A stretch of 48,010 bases of DNA from Sphingobium phenoxybenzoativorans (GCF_001757355.1 NZ_MINO01000027.1:1-48010); one strand, 5' to 3'. Positions 9,134-18,146 are shown, counted from the first letter of the stretch. Notes: generated from the sequence alone by a model not told the origin. Numbers and translations are program-made.

Positions 9134-10759
9134 ATGTCTACCAAAGAGTTCGATGTGGTCATCGTAGGCAGTGGCGCTGCCGGGTGCGTTGTGGCCGATT
9201 ATCTCGCCCGTCACACCCGAGCCAGCATTGCGGTCATCGAGGCAGGCGATAAGGATCGTGATCCGATGATCCATATCCCTGCGGGATATTCGAACATCCT
9301 CGCGCATGACCGGCATGTCTGGGCCTATGATACGGTGCCGGTCCATGGGACGCCCCGGCGCTTTCGCATGGGCAAGGTCGTCGGGGGCGGCTCCTCGATC
9401 AATGCCATGTGCTACGTTCGTGGTCAGAAGCAGGATTTTGACGCCTGGCAGGCTGCCGTCGGCGATACAGGAGACTGGTCGTGGGACACGATGATCCAGG
9501 CCTATATCGAGCAGGAAAAGAACGACACCTTCCACAATGCCCATCATGGCATTCACGGAGATCTGTCCGTTGAACTGCCCAAGGGCATCAACGAGCTGAA
9601 TCAGCGATGCATGAAAGCATTCCAGGAATATGGCCTTCCCTACAACGCGGACTATAACGGAGACTTCCAGAACGGTGTTTCGCCCGTTCAGACCAACACG
9701 CTCAACGGCAAGCGTTGCAGCGCTGCGGTCGCGTATCTTCACAGGCATGTAGACAGTGGGCGAGTGAAGCTGCTTACCGGCTATACGGTTACGAAAGTGC
9801 TGTTGGACGGGACACGCGCAGTCGGTGTCAGGGCTCTCAACGGAAAAAACGAACAGGACATCCGCGCTGACCTCGTGATCATGTCTGCGGGTGCGGTGCA
9901 ATCGCCGAAGATTCTGATGCACTCGGGCATCGGGCAAAGGGAGCAACTCCAGAAATTCGGGATCGAGGTGAAGGTGGATCTGCCGGGCGTTGGGGAAAAC
10001 CTGCACGATCACCCGATCATTCCCATCACTGCCTATGTGAAGGGGAAGATGGGCTATCAGCATTCGGCCCATGGCATCGGCTCCCTGGTCGCAGGGATGC
10101 GTTATCTGCTGACCCGTGACGGCCCGGCGTCGGGCAACGGGATCGAAACGGTGTCCTACTGGAACCCGCTGGACCTGGACAGCGAGGAGCCCACGGTACA
10201 ATGCTACCACGAGCCGATCATCGCTGCGGACGGACTGAACCCCACCGGCTCGCGCTCCGGGGTGACCTTTGCCACCGTCGTGTTGCAGCCCAAAAGCCGG
10301 GGCTGGGTGCGCTTGGCGGACAGCGATCCGACGTCGATGCCGCTCATCAACCCGAATTTCATCGGTCACGAATATGATCTGAAGGTCGGCATCGACGCAG
10401 TGAAAGCTGTGCGCAAGGTGATGGAACAGGAATCGCTTGCCGAAGTCGTGGACGAAGAGGTTCTCCCCGGAAAAGATAAGCAGAGCGACGAGCAGATCGG
10501 TGAGTTCGTGAAAAGCGTGGCCACCACCATGTGGCACCCGGTGGGCACCTGCCGAATGGGCCTCGACGAAGGCGCTGTGGTCGACGCCCGGCTCAAGGTC
10601 AGAGGAACAGAACAACTGCATGTGATCGACGCGTCTATTATGCCGACAATCACGAGCGGCAACACGAATGCGCCAACGCAAGCACTGGCCCTGCACGCCG
10701 CCAAAATGTTGGTTCAGACCTATTTTCGCAATATCGGAACAACCGGTCGGGCGGCGTAG
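9134..10759 (+). CDS. GMC-family FAD-dependent oxidoreductase, substrate unknown
   Basis: A 541-residue flavoprotein of the glucose-methanol-choline family. The ADP-binding motif GSGAAG is at residues 12-17, followed by VIEAGDKD. The family signature GKVVGGGSSINAMCYVRG, the second signature SAGAVQSPKILMHSGIG, and the active-site His of MWHPVGTCRMG with the later SGNTNAPT are all present. Such enzymes oxidise primary alcohols or choline-like compounds, often feeding quinones in or at the membrane. AGGAG at 9122-9126 fixes ATG 9134. It stands alone between a broken aldehyde dehydrogenase and malic enzyme, and its codon use is less GC-biased than the benzoate operon, which suggests separate arrival. 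An aromatic alcohol substrate would fit the context but nothing in the sequence proves it. Confidence 0.88.
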   Translation: MSTKEFDVVIVGSGAAGCVVADYLARHTRASIAVIEAGDKDRDPMIHIPAGYSNILAHDRHVWAYDTVPVHGTPRRFRMGKVVGGGSSINAMCYVRGQKQDFDAWQAAVGDTGDWSWDTMIQAYIEQEKNDTFHNAHHGIHGDLSVELPKGINELNQRCMKAFQEYGLPYNADYNGDFQNGVSPVQTNTLNGKRCSAAVAYLHRHVDSGRVKLLTGYTVTKVLLDGTRAVGVRALNGKNEQDIRADLVIMSAGAVQSPKILMHSGIGQREQLQKFGIEVKVDLPGVGENLHDHPIIPITAYVKGKMGYQHSAHGIGSLVAGMRYLLTRDGPASGNGIETVSYWNPLDLDSEEPTVQCYHEPIIAADGLNPTGSRSGVTFATVVLQPKSRGWVRLADSDPTSMPLINPNFIGHEYDLKVGIDAVKAVRKVMEQESLAEVVDEEVLPGKDKQSDEQIGEFVKSVATTMWHPVGTCRMGLDEGAVVDARLKVRGTEQLHVIDASIMPTITSGNTNAPTQALALHAAKMLVQTYFRNIGTTGRAA

Positions 10760-10941
10760 GGCTGCCAGTTGGCAATCAAACACGTGGGAGAGATCGCGCC
10801 GATCGTTGAATGGCCTGGGGAGCCTTGATGGCACTCGTCACGCAACCATCGCGCGCGATCATGGACTTCGAGTTGGTGCGATGGCTGGCGGCAGCAGGAC
10901 CTTGTGGGCAGCCTGTCAGCCCAAGGGATAATGGGTCATAG

Positions 10942-13209
10942 ATGGACGACAATTTCTATCGCAGCGCACTCGACTACCACCGGCATCCCAAGCCCGGCAA
11001 GCTGGCGATCGAGCCCACCAAGCGGATGGTCAACCAGCGCGATCTGGCGCTGGCCTATTCGCCAGGCGTCGCCGCGCCTTGCGAGGAAATCGCCGCCGAC
11101 CCTGGCAAGGCGCTCGATTACACCGCGCGCGGCAATCTGGTTGCGGTGATTTCCAACGGGACGGCCGTGCTGGGGCTTGGCGCGATCGGCGCTCTTGCAT
11201 CCAAGCCGGTGATGGAAGGCAAGGCCGTCCTGTTCAAGAAATTCGCGGATATCGACGTGTTCGACATCGAAGTCGATACCACAGATCCCGACGCCTTCGT
11301 CGATGCCGTCGCGCTCCTGGAGCCGACGTTCGGCGCCATCAATCTGGAGGATATCAAGGCGCCTGAATGCTTCTCGATCGAAGCCCGCCTTAAGGAACGG
11401 ATGAACATTCCCGTCTTTCACGATGACCAGCATGGCACCGCCATCGTGGTCGCGGCGGCGGTGCAAAACGCGCTGGTGCTCCAGGGCAAGCCGCTGAGCG
11501 ACGCGAAGCTGGTAACCTCGGGTGCAGGCGCTGCGGCGCTGGCCTGCGTTGACCTGCTGGTTGCGATGGGCCTGCCTCGGGAGAATGTCACTCTGACCGA
11601 TAGAGACGGCGTGATCCATGCGGGTCGCGAGGGCATGCTGCCCAATATGGCGCGCTATGCGCGAGCCACCGATGCCAGGACCCTGCCCGAAGTGCTGCCT
11701 GGCGCGAACATCTTTCTCGGCCTGTCCGCGCCGCATGTCCTGAAACCCGAATGGCTGTCGCTGCTGGCGGATCGGCCCCTGATATTTGCGCTGGCCAATC
11801 CCGAACCGGAAATCCTGCCCGAGACGGCGCGTGCGGCACGCCCTGACGCGATCATCGCAACGGGCCGATCGGATTATCCGAACCAGGTCAACAATGTCCT
11901 GGGCTTCCCCTACATCTTTCGCGGCGCGCTGGACGTGGGGGCAACGACCATCAACGAACAGATGAAGATGGCCGCCGCCGAGGCCATTGCCTCGCTGGCG
12001 CGCCTGCCCGCGCATGAAAGCGTCGCCCAGGCCTATAGCGGGCGCAAGCTCGCGTTCGGCCCTGACTACATCATTCCCACCCCCTTCGATCCCAGACTCA
12101 TTTCAGAGATCGCCCCGGCGGTCGCCAGGGCCGCGATGGACAGCGGGGTGGCCCGGCGCACCGTCGATCTTGAGAAGTATCGCCGCGCATTGGCTCAACA
12201 AAACCTGCGCTCGGCGCAATTGCTGTTGCCGGTGTTCGAGGCGGTGCGCGGGCGTCGCCGGCGCGTGGTCTATGGCGAGGGCGAGGACGAACGCATCTTG
12301 CGCGCAGTTCAAGATGCCCTGGATGACGGCATCGTGCAGCCAACACTCATCGGGCGGCGGCGCATCCTGTCGCAGAAGCTGCCCGAGTTGGGCCTGCGCT
12401 TCGAATTGGATCGTGACGTCACCGTGATCGATCCCGAAACCGATCACGAAATCATCGAACCCCTCGCCGAAGCATACCGCATAATCGCCGCGCGGCGCGG
12501 TGTTGCATCATCGGAAATCCTGCGCCACGTCTACCGGCGTCCTACGGTGACCGCAGCCATGTTGCTGCGAACCGGGCGCGTGGATGCCGCTCTCGTGGGC
12601 GGCAATGCCGAGTTCTGGGGCCAGGTCGAGCATGTCCTGCGCATCATCGACCTCGTCCCGGGCGTGCAGCGGGCCTACGCCTTGTCCGGGCTCATTCTCG
12701 ATGCCGGAGCCCTGTTCATCACCGACACCCATATGGTGCCTGACCCGACGCCCGAGCAGATCACCGAAATGACGCTACTCGCGGCGCAGCGCGTTCGTCG
12801 GTTCGGACTTGTTCCACGGATCGCCCTGCTCTCGCATTCCAACTTCGGAGCCTCGCACAGTCCGAGCGCGCGCAAAATGCGTGCAGCTCTGACGCTCGTC
12901 CAGAAGAAGGTACCGGAACTCATCGTCGATGGTGAAATGCACGCTGATGCCGCGCTCTCGCATCGTCTGCGCGAAAGGCTGGTTACCGACAGCCCGCTGA
13001 AAGGACCGGCGAACTTGCTGGTAATGCCCAATCTCGATGCCGCCAACATTACGTTGACGGCGCTCTCCGCTTCATCGAATTCGCCTGTCGTCGGTCCGAT
13101 GCTGATGGGCCTCTCCAGGCCGATTCATGTTCTTACCCCCAGCGTGACGGCGCGTGGCATCCTCAATCTCACGGCGATCGTCGCGACCGATGAGATGCAG
13201 AACACTTAG
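10942..13209 (+). CDS. maeB: NADP-type malic enzyme with C-terminal phosphotransacetylase-like domain
   Basis: A 755-residue protein with the MaeB layout. The N-terminal malic domain (about residues 1-160) starts with a [18 protein letters not shown] run and has [16 protein letters not shown]. The NAD(P)-binding domain (about 165-400) contains [10 protein letters not shown] and [14 protein letters not shown]. The C-terminal part, from about residue 430, resembles phosphate acetyltransferase but is regulatory in known MaeB enzymes. It decarboxylates malate to pyruvate, useful when growth on aromatics floods the TCA cycle with succinyl-CoA and acetyl-CoA. Length agrees with the family (about 750-770). 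It is monocistronic as far as can be seen, and its link to the neighbours is only by proximity. Confidence 0.93.
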   Translation: MDDNFYRSALDYHRHPKPGKLAIEPTKRMVNQRDLALAYSPGVAAPCEEIAADPGKALDYTARGNLVAVISNGTAVLGLGAIGALASKPVMEGKAVLFKKFADIDVFDIEVDTTDPDAFVDAVALLEPTFGAINLEDIKAPECFSIEARLKERMNIPVFHDDQHGTAIVVAAAVQNALVLQGKPLSDAKLVTSGAGAAALACVDLLVAMGLPRENVTLTDRDGVIHAGREGMLPNMARYARATDARTLPEVLPGANIFLGLSAPHVLKPEWLSLLADRPLIFALANPEPEILPETARAARPDAIIATGRSDYPNQVNNVLGFPYIFRGALDVGATTINEQMKMAAAEAIASLARLPAHESVAQAYSGRKLAFGPDYIIPTPFDPRLISEIAPAVARAAMDSGVARRTVDLEKYRRALAQQNLRSAQLLLPVFEAVRGRRRRVVYGEGEDERILRAVQDALDDGIVQPTLIGRRRILSQKLPELGLRFELDRDVTVIDPETDHEIIEPLAEAYRIIAARRGVASSEILRHVYRRPTVTAAMLLRTGRVDAALVGGNAEFWGQVEHVLRIIDLVPGVQRAYALSGLILDAGALFITDTHMVPDPTPEQITEMTLLAAQRVRRFGLVPRIALLSHSNFGASHSPSARKMRAALTLVQKKVPELIVDGEMHADAALSHRLRERLVTDSPLKGPANLLVMPNLDAANITLTALSASSNSPVVGPMLMGLSRPIHVLTPSVTARGILNLTAIVATDEMQNT

Positions 13210-13350
13210 CAGCGCTACGACCGGCAAAGACACGACCCGCACAGGCAGAGGCCGTGATTTACCGCTGACGACGATGGCGAGATTGTGTTTCCACTGGTGT
13301 ACCCGAGCCGACCTCTATGCCTATCCAGCCCTTGAACGGAGTTTTACGAT

Positions 13351-13485
13351 ATGCAGGAGAAACCATTCGATCCAGCGTGCTCAGTTCCAGACGTCCAGGC
13401 AGTTCTCAAAGCGATGGGTGATTGGCTCGAAAGGCCGTCTCTCGTTCTGGCCGGGTGTATTGCAGGAACAGGGTCAGTTCTATGA
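13351..13485 (+). pseudogene. Fragment: 5' end of an HSL-type esterase gene
   Basis: ATG 13351 opens a 44-codon frame whose first 22 residues (MQEKPFDPACSVPDVQAVLK...) match the start of the intact esterase at 15111 (MQAKPFDPARLAPDVRAVLE...). The match extends upstream into the leader: 13331-13416 aligns without gaps to 15091-15176, and in the 66 coding bases I count 47 identical by hand. After codon 22 the resemblance ends and the frame runs into the dehydrogenase fragment in another frame. It is a decayed partial copy or the stump of a second, related gene. Confidence 0.6.
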
Positions 13486-13561
13486 CTTCGCCGATATCGA
13501 CCAGGCGGTCGCGGACTGCGAGAGCGCCAAGACCGTCAAGCCCATCCTGCGTCTCGAGTAA
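13433..13561 (+). pseudogene. Fragment: 3' end of a zinc-type aryl-alcohol dehydrogenase
   Basis: About 40 codons ending in FYDFADIDQAVADCESAK followed by TVKPILRLE and a stop. This is the usual C-terminus of medium-chain zinc alcohol dehydrogenases of the benzyl or aryl alcohol (XylB-like) group, where a phenylalanine-tyrosine-aspartate-phenylalanine run and a closing KP-LR motif recur. The catalytic zinc and NAD-binding parts, about 320 residues, are absent. It is joined directly to the esterase fragment in a different frame, so no functional product is expected. Confidence 0.6.
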
Positions 13562-13666
13562 TAACCCTTGGGCGGCCGCCATGCTGGTACCGATGCGCGC
13601 CGGCGAGCGGCTTTGACAGGATCGGCTCTTGCGGTGATGCTCCTGACATCCATGCCCCGTGTGGCT

Positions 13667-14080
13667 TCAGCCGTCTTCGCTTCTCGCCTGGAGGAGCGTC
13701 TCCAGGTTGGATTCCACCCAGTCGGCGAGGTCTCGTACCTTAACGGCCGCCTGCATGCCCATCGGCGTAAGCGTGTATTCCACATGCGGCGGGACGACGT
13801 TGAAGGCGCGCCGCTCCACCATACCGTCCTTTTCGAGCAGCTGAAGCGTCTGCGCCAGCATCCGCTCGCTGACCCCGCCGATCCGACGACGCAGTTGGCT
13901 GAACCGCATGGTTCCAGGGAGCAACGCGATGAGCGCCAATATGCCCCACCGGCTGGTGAGATGGTTGAGGATCTCGCGGGAGGGGCATGCGGGCGTCAGA
14001 ACATCGCCGCGTAGGAGCCTGTCGGGAAGGGTTTTCCGCTCCGATGGTTCGGACGTGCGGGCGGACTTTTCGAGCGCCAT
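13667..14080 (-). CDS. HxlR-family (DUF24) winged-helix transcriptional regulator
   Basis: A 137-residue MarR-like winged-helix protein of the HxlR group. Cys-containing CPSREILNHLTSRWGILALIALL, then MRFSQLRRRIGGVSERMLAQTLQLLEKDGMVERRAF and the wing residues VEYTLTPMG, are family marks. Cys46 or so in ACPSRE is placed like the redox-sensing cysteine of YodB/QorR-type members, which sense quinones and other electrophiles. ATG 14080 is chosen although the frame is open further upstream, because that upstream part would run into the divergent gene. It is divergent from the quinone-reductase-like gene at 14178, with an operator-like repeat between, as in QorR/QorB pairs. Confidence 0.88.
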   Translation of the reverse strand: MALEKSARTSEPSERKTLPDRLLRGDVLTPACPSREILNHLTSRWGILALIALLPGTMRFSQLRRRIGGVSERMLAQTLQLLEKDGMVERRAFNVVPPHVEYTLTPMGMQAAVKVRDLADWVESNLETLLQARSEDG

Positions 14081-14085
14081 CCTAA

Positions 14086-14103
14086 ACTTACCTTTTTGTA
14101 TGT
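14086..14103. promoter_or_regulatory. Operator-like sequence for the HxlR regulator
   Basis: ACTTACCTTTTTGTATGT is an imperfect inverted repeat (ACTTAC / GTATGT) around a T-rich spacer, six bases upstream of the HxlR start codon. A further ACTTACC follows at 14104-14110. A closely similar sequence, CACTTCCTTTTTGTAAGC, lies in the same kind of position near the second HxlR gene at 18116-18133. Binding is inferred from position and repetition only. Confidence 0.5.
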
Positions 14104-14177
14104 ACTTACCAAGAATAATGGCGGACGCTATATCGAGGCAAGCCCTCCTACCCTGATTCAACGCGGAGATATTTGCC

Positions 14178-15029
14178 ATGACGATCGCAGTAACGGCTGC
14201 AGCCGGCCAGCTGGGCCATATTGTCATCGACAAGCTCAAGCAGAAGGTGTCTGCCGGCGATCTTCTCGCCCTGGTCCGCCGACCGGAGCAGACTGAGGTT
14301 CTTGGGGTTGCTGCCCAGCCGATCGACTATTCCGCTCCTGCTACGCTCGATGCGCCTCTCCGCGGCGTCAACACCCTGTTGCTGATCTCCTCCAGCGAGA
14401 TCGGCAAGCGAGCCGTCCAGCACGCCAATGTAATCGCGGCCGCGAAGAAAGCGGGGGTCGAGCGCATCGTTTATACGAGCGTGCTTCACGCGGACGTGTC
14501 CAGCTTGAGCCTGGCGGACGAGCACCGGGCAACCGAAGCCGAACTGAAATCGTCGGGTCTTGCCTACACGCTCCTGCGCAACGGTTGGTATACCGAGAAC
14601 TATACCGGCTCCGTCGGCCCTGCGCTGACCAACGGCGCGCTGATCGGCAGCGCGGGTGATGGCAGGATATCCTCCGCGACCCGGGAGGACCTTGCCGAAG
14701 CCGCCGTCGCCGTATTGACCACTCCGGGTCATGAGAACATGACCTATGAACTGGCCGGCGACGAAGCCTGGACCCTGACCGACCTTGCGGCCGAAATATC
14801 GCGACAGACCGGCAAGAACATTCCCTATCATAATCTTCCCGCAGCCGATTACGCCGCAGCGCTCGAAGGTGCCGGTTTGCCCAAGGAGTTGGCCGCAGCC
14901 ATCGCTTCCTATGATGTCAGCGCCTCGCAGGGCGCGCTTTATGGATCGGAGCGCACCTTGTCGCAGCTCATCGGGCGTCCGACGACGCCGCTGGCAACGA
15001 GCGTTGAACGCGCGCTCAAATCCCTCTGA
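14178..15029 (+). CDS. NmrA-type NAD(P)H:quinone oxidoreductase
   Basis: A 283-residue atypical SDR of the NmrA/HSCARG group, close in layout to YtfG/QorB quinone oxidoreductases. The N-terminal nucleotide-binding segment is MTIAVTAAAGQLGHIVIDKL, with the GxxGxxG-type loop reading AAAGQLG. Later marks are the RIVYTSVLHAD strand, LLRNGWYTENY and RISSATREDLAEAAVAVL. Such enzymes reduce quinones with NADPH or sense the NADPH ratio. It is divergent from an HxlR regulator 97 bases away, which is the usual context for QorB-like proteins, and it sits near pathways that make catechols. Confidence 0.82.
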   Translation: MTIAVTAAAGQLGHIVIDKLKQKVSAGDLLALVRRPEQTEVLGVAAQPIDYSAPATLDAPLRGVNTLLLISSSEIGKRAVQHANVIAAAKKAGVERIVYTSVLHADVSSLSLADEHRATEAELKSSGLAYTLLRNGWYTENYTGSVGPALTNGALIGSAGDGRISSATREDLAEAAVAVLTTPGHENMTYELAGDEAWTLTDLAAEISRQTGKNIPYHNLPAADYAAALEGAGLPKELAAAIASYDVSASQGALYGSERTLSQLIGRPTTPLATSVERALKSL

Positions 15030-15110
15030 GCGACATGCTTGGGCATCATTTATCTGAAACTGACAGCAACGACGCCGGCGCGCCGTTGCGCTTCAACGGA
15101 GATTGACGAG

Positions 15111-16070
15111 ATGCAGGCAAAACCCTTCGATCCGGCGCGGCTGGCGCCCGACGTCCGCGCGGTCCTGGAGGCGATGAACGAATCGGGTGCGCCGCCGCTC
15201 GATACTCTGCCGATCGCTGAGATGCGCGAAGCATACAAGCAGATCGGCGCGACATTGGGCGGCGAGGTGCTGCCCGTCGGCGAGGTACGCGACATCAAGG
15301 CCATGGGGCCCGCGGGAGCGATCCCGCTGCGCCTCTATGTTCCGCAGACCCCCAGTTCGCCGGGAGCCGCAACCGTGTACATCCACGGCGGCGGCTGGTC
15401 GCTCGGCGACCTGGACAGTCACGACAAGGTCTGTCGGCGGCTCGTCCACAATAGCGGCGTGACCGTGGTTGCGATCGGCTATCGTCTGGCGCCCGAATAT
15501 CCTGCTCCTGCCGGCCCCGACGATGTCGTGGCCGCTATCCGATGGCTCGCGGAGCATGCCGGCGAGTTCGCTCTGGATCCCCAGCGGCTTGCCGTTGCGG
15601 GCGACAGCGCCGGGGGCAGCCTTGCCGCCGTCGCGACGCAACAACTGCGCGACGAGGTTCAGTTTCGCGCGCAGGTGCTGTTCTACCCTTGCGGTGATCT
15701 ATCCCCGACCGGCTGGGCATTTTCGTCTCGGGTCGAAAACGGCAATGTGCCACCACTGACGCTGGACGCGATGCACGCCATGTCCGATCCTTTCGTTTCC
15801 GATATCGATCCTCGCGATCCAAGGGTCTCCCCTCTCCTCGCCTCCACCTTCGATCGCTTGCCGCCGGCGCTGATCTTCAGCGGGGAATGCGACGCGCTCC
15901 GCGATGACGGTCGCCTGTACCGGGACGCGCTCCAATCGGCCGGTGTGCCGGTGGACTATGTCGAAATTCTCGGCATGGTGCATGGGTTCATCGAAATGGC
16001 CGGCGTCCTGAACACAGCGGTCGAGGCTTCCGAACGCGCGGGAGCCTTCCTGCGGCAAAACCTTTCTTAG
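15111..16070 (+). CDS. Alpha/beta hydrolase, hormone-sensitive-lipase type esterase
   Basis: A 319-residue esterase of the HSL (family IV) kind. The oxyanion-hole motif HGGGW is at residues 92-96, the nucleophile Ser166 in GDSAGG, a likely acid Asp in FSGECDALRDDG, and a likely His in GMVHGFIEM. ATG 15111 is chosen over an upstream ATG because the family-like MQAKPFDPARLAPDVRAVLE begins there and GGAGATTGACG lies in front. It follows the quinone reductase by 81 bases on the same strand. Its substrate is not evident; short-chain acyl or aryl esters are typical of the family. The start region is partly repeated at 13331-13416. Confidence 0.88.
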   Translation: MQAKPFDPARLAPDVRAVLEAMNESGAPPLDTLPIAEMREAYKQIGATLGGEVLPVGEVRDIKAMGPAGAIPLRLYVPQTPSSPGAATVYIHGGGWSLGDLDSHDKVCRRLVHNSGVTVVAIGYRLAPEYPAPAGPDDVVAAIRWLAEHAGEFALDPQRLAVAGDSAGGSLAAVATQQLRDEVQFRAQVLFYPCGDLSPTGWAFSSRVENGNVPPLTLDAMHAMSDPFVSDIDPRDPRVSPLLASTFDRLPPALIFSGECDALRDDGRLYRDALQSAGVPVDYVEILGMVHGFIEMAGVLNTAVEASERAGAFLRQNLS

Positions 16071-16098
16071 CAAGGTCTCTGAAAGCGTCTACGATTTG

Positions 16099-16932
16099 CT
16101 AGCCTTGACCAAGCCACGGCTTAAGCATCGCCTCGCTCCGGTCCCACAGTCCCCTGGCAATCGATCCATCGTCTTTGAAGCCCACCTTCATCGGCTTCCC
16201 GTTCGCATACATCCCGCCACATTCCCAATCGCTGCCCGGGGTTCCCTCGGCAAGGTCGACCAGACCGGTTGCCGCCTTCTCAGGGCTTATCGTGATGAGG
16301 TACTTCAGCGGCGTGTGATAGATAAAGCGCATGAAATGCGTGGTGTCGCTTGCAAAGCTGGAGCGGACGACGCCGGGATGGAACGCCACGGCGGAAATGC
16401 CGTCCGGTCGGTGCCGACGATCGAGTTCCCTGGTGAACAATATGTTCGCCAGCTTTGCCCGGCCATAAGCCTTCTGCGGTGCGTAGTCGCGCTCGTTGTT
16501 GAGGTCGCTGAGGTCAAAACCGCCGCCCCACATGTTCGCGGCTTCGCTTGCGGTCTGGATGACGGTGGAACGACTTGCGATCAGTTCGGGCATCAGCAGC
16601 TTGACCAGAAGGAACGGCGCGAGATGGTTCACCTGAAAGGTTTTCTCGAACCCGTCCTCGGTCAGTTCGCGGTTCCCCATGATACCGCCCGCATTGTTCG
16701 CGAGCACATCGATGCGATCATAATGTTGCAGTTCGTCCGCCAGTCGCTGCACATCACCAAGCGTGGCATAGTCGGCCAGATGGAAGGGCACAGACAGTTC
16801 GCGGGCCATCGCCTCGGTCTTCGACCGCGAACGGCCCACCAGGATGACGGTGTGGCCAAGCGATTTGAGCTTCCGCGCTGCTGCCGCTCCAATTCCATCG
16901 CTGGCTCCGGTTATGATGATGGTCTTCTGCAT
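16099..16932 (-). CDS. Short-chain dehydrogenase/reductase, retinol-dehydrogenase-like
   Basis: A 277-residue SDR with TGASDGIG at residues 8-15, NNAG at 79-82 and the catalytic Tyr156 and Lys160 (YGRAK). The longer spacing after the active site and segments such as NHLAPFLLVKLLMP and VAFHPGVVRSSFA match the retinol dehydrogenase/WWOX-like subgroup, which reduces diverse carbonyls in bacteria. It lies 51 bases downstream of a TetR regulator on the same strand, so the two are probably one transcript and the TetR protein its regulator. The substrate is unknown. The convergent esterase ends 28 bases away. Confidence 0.88.
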   Translation of the reverse strand: MQKTIIITGASDGIGAAAARKLKSLGHTVILVGRSRSKTEAMARELSVPFHLADYATLGDVQRLADELQHYDRIDVLANNAGGIMGNRELTEDGFEKTFQVNHLAPFLLVKLLMPELIASRSTVIQTASEAANMWGGGFDLSDLNNERDYAPQKAYGRAKLANILFTRELDRRHRPDGISAVAFHPGVVRSSFASDTTHFMRFIYHTPLKYLITISPEKAATGLVDLAEGTPGSDWECGGMYANGKPMKVGFKDDGSIARGLWDRSEAMLKPWLGQG

Positions 16933-16983
16933 TGGTCGGTTCTTTCTTATGGAACGATCGGTTTCGCGATGGCTGGATCGGGT

Positions 16984-17553
16984 CTAGCCACGCGGGCTGC
17001 GGCATATGATCTGCACGGCCAGACGAATTCCTGCCCGATATGCATTGGGCGAGGCGACTTCATGCTTTATGCCGACCGAGGCGTGGACGAGGTGCTGCGC
17101 CAGCTCGGCTGCCGAAAGCTTTTCCGCTTTCCATCGATCCGCAACCTGCGCCACCGACAGGGCTTCGGTGACCTCGGACAGGAGCGTCGTTTCGAACGCT
17201 CCGACCGCAAGCGGGCAACGTTTTCGGCTCTCCTCTATGAGTTCGTCCAGCAATGGAGAGCCAATGCCTGCGCCGTGCGCGACCTCGAATGCCTCGGCCA
17301 GCCTGTCTTCAATGCTGCAATCAGCCCGCCGGAGCGCCCGCCGCACCGTACCGCCCGCATCGCGCAGGTTCCCTGCGACCATCGCCTCGAAGATGGAATC
17401 CTTGCTGCCAAAATGCAGGTAGAGACCTTGCCGTGACAGGCCGGCCGCCTGCGCGAGATCCTTCATCGATGTCTTGGCGAAGCCGTACCGGAGGAAGACC
17501 TCAAGCGCGGCCGTGAGGATCGCGTCATACGTGTCGCCGGGCTCGGTGTTCAT
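16984..17553 (-). CDS. TetR-family regulator of the adjacent SDR gene
   Basis: A 189-residue TetR/AcrR protein. The N-terminal helix-turn-helix is clear: TYDAILTAALEVFLRYGFAKTSMKDLAQAAGLSRQGLYLHFGSKDSIFEAMV, about residues 8-58. The C-terminal ligand domain has no recognisable signature. The SDR gene follows in the same direction, which suggests that the pair responds to a substrate or stress compound of that enzyme. A TTGACA-N13-TGTCAA inverted repeat 54 bases upstream is a fitting autoregulatory site. Confidence 0.9.
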   Translation of the reverse strand: MNTEPGDTYDAILTAALEVFLRYGFAKTSMKDLAQAAGLSRQGLYLHFGSKDSIFEAMVAGNLRDAGGTVRRALRRADCSIEDRLAEAFEVAHGAGIGSPLLDELIEESRKRCPLAVGAFETTLLSEVTEALSVAQVADRWKAEKLSAAELAQHLVHASVGIKHEVASPNAYRAGIRLAVQIICRSPRG

Positions 17554-17606
17554 GGGTCTCTCTGCGGCGGGCTCTTCAGAAACGGGCGGCCCTCTGATTT
17601 ACAGAT

Positions 17607-17631
17607 TTGACATATTTAGTACGATTGTCAA
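17607..17631. promoter_or_regulatory. Inverted repeat upstream of TetR gene, candidate operator
   Basis: Perfect six-base arms TTGACA and TGTCAA separated by 13 bases. The repeat lies between the start codons and stops of the TetR gene (start 17553) and the second HxlR gene (end 17677), in AT-richer DNA than the surroundings. The arms also resemble promoter -35 elements, so part of the symmetry could be two promoter boxes. Confidence 0.4.
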
Positions 17632-17676
17632 CCGACGTGCATGGCGAGCTGTGGCATGCCAAACCTGCGTCCGGGA

Positions 17677-18069
17677 TCATTCACGGAGCCGGCCATCGAA
17701 GGCGACACGGGCAGCTTTGATCATGTCCTGATGGGCGCGAGCCCATTTTCCCAGCGCGGCAACAGGTTTCTGCAACGAGCGCCCGAGCGGCGTGAGCGCG
17801 TAGTCGACGCGCGCCGGAACGGTCGGCGTCACCGTCCGCGTGACGAGACCGTCCCGTTCCAGCCCACGAAGCGTCAAGGTCAGCATGCGCTGCGAAATGT
17901 CTGGCACCAGACGCGCGATTTCCGAGAAGCGACGAGGCCCGCCGGCAAGGCTCATAATGACCAGCACGGTCCATTTATCGCCAATCCGCTGCAAGACGTC
18001 TCGCGTGATCTCGCAGCCCTCGGCCACCTGCTGGAGCTGATCGCTGACATCGCTGTTCGGGACTATCAT
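17677..18069 (-). CDS. HxlR-family (DUF24) winged-helix transcriptional regulator
   Basis: A 130-residue HxlR-type regulator. Family marks are [37 protein letters not shown], then [23 protein letters not shown] and the wing [12 protein letters not shown]. The cysteine before the first recognition helix (about residue 19, EGCEITRD) is where redox-active members keep their sensing thiol. It is divergent from the NADPH-dependent FMN reductase at 18147, with an operator-like element in the 77-base gap. It is a second, separate pair from the one at 13.7-15.0 kb; the two regulators differ clearly in sequence. Confidence 0.9.
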   Translation of the reverse strand: MIVPNSDVSDQLQQVAEGCEITRDVLQRIGDKWTVLVIMSLAGGPRRFSEIARLVPDISQRMLTLTLRGLERDGLVTRTVTPTVPARVDYALTPLGRSLQKPVAALGKWARAHQDMIKAARVAFDGRLRE

Positions 18070-18115
18070 GCATGTGCCTCCTTGCAGCCGTTCGAGGAAC
18101 TTACCAATATAGCGT

Positions 18116-18133
18116 CACTTCCTTTTTGTAAGC
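18116..18133. promoter_or_regulatory. Operator-like sequence for the second HxlR regulator
   Basis: CACTTCCTTTTTGTAAGC lies between the divergent HxlR and FMN-reductase genes. It shares the CC-TTTTT-GTA core and flanking half-sites with 14086-14103. An ACTTACCAA word lies just upstream at about 18099-18107, again as at the first HxlR gene, though in the opposite order. Confidence 0.5.
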
Positions 18134-18146
18134 CGGAGGCTGCCTC

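Noticed and set aside
9131..10834. A minus-strand open frame of about 567 codons opposite the GMC oxidoreductase
   Set aside because: Composition (His, Arg, Val, Asp runs) and lack of motifs mark it as antisense of the oxidoreductase.
10828..10941. A 37-codon frame (MALVTQPSRAIMDFELVRW...) ending exactly where malic enzyme begins
   Set aside because: It has a GGGGAG-like leader and tidy position, but no conserved feature; a chance frame or leader is as likely.
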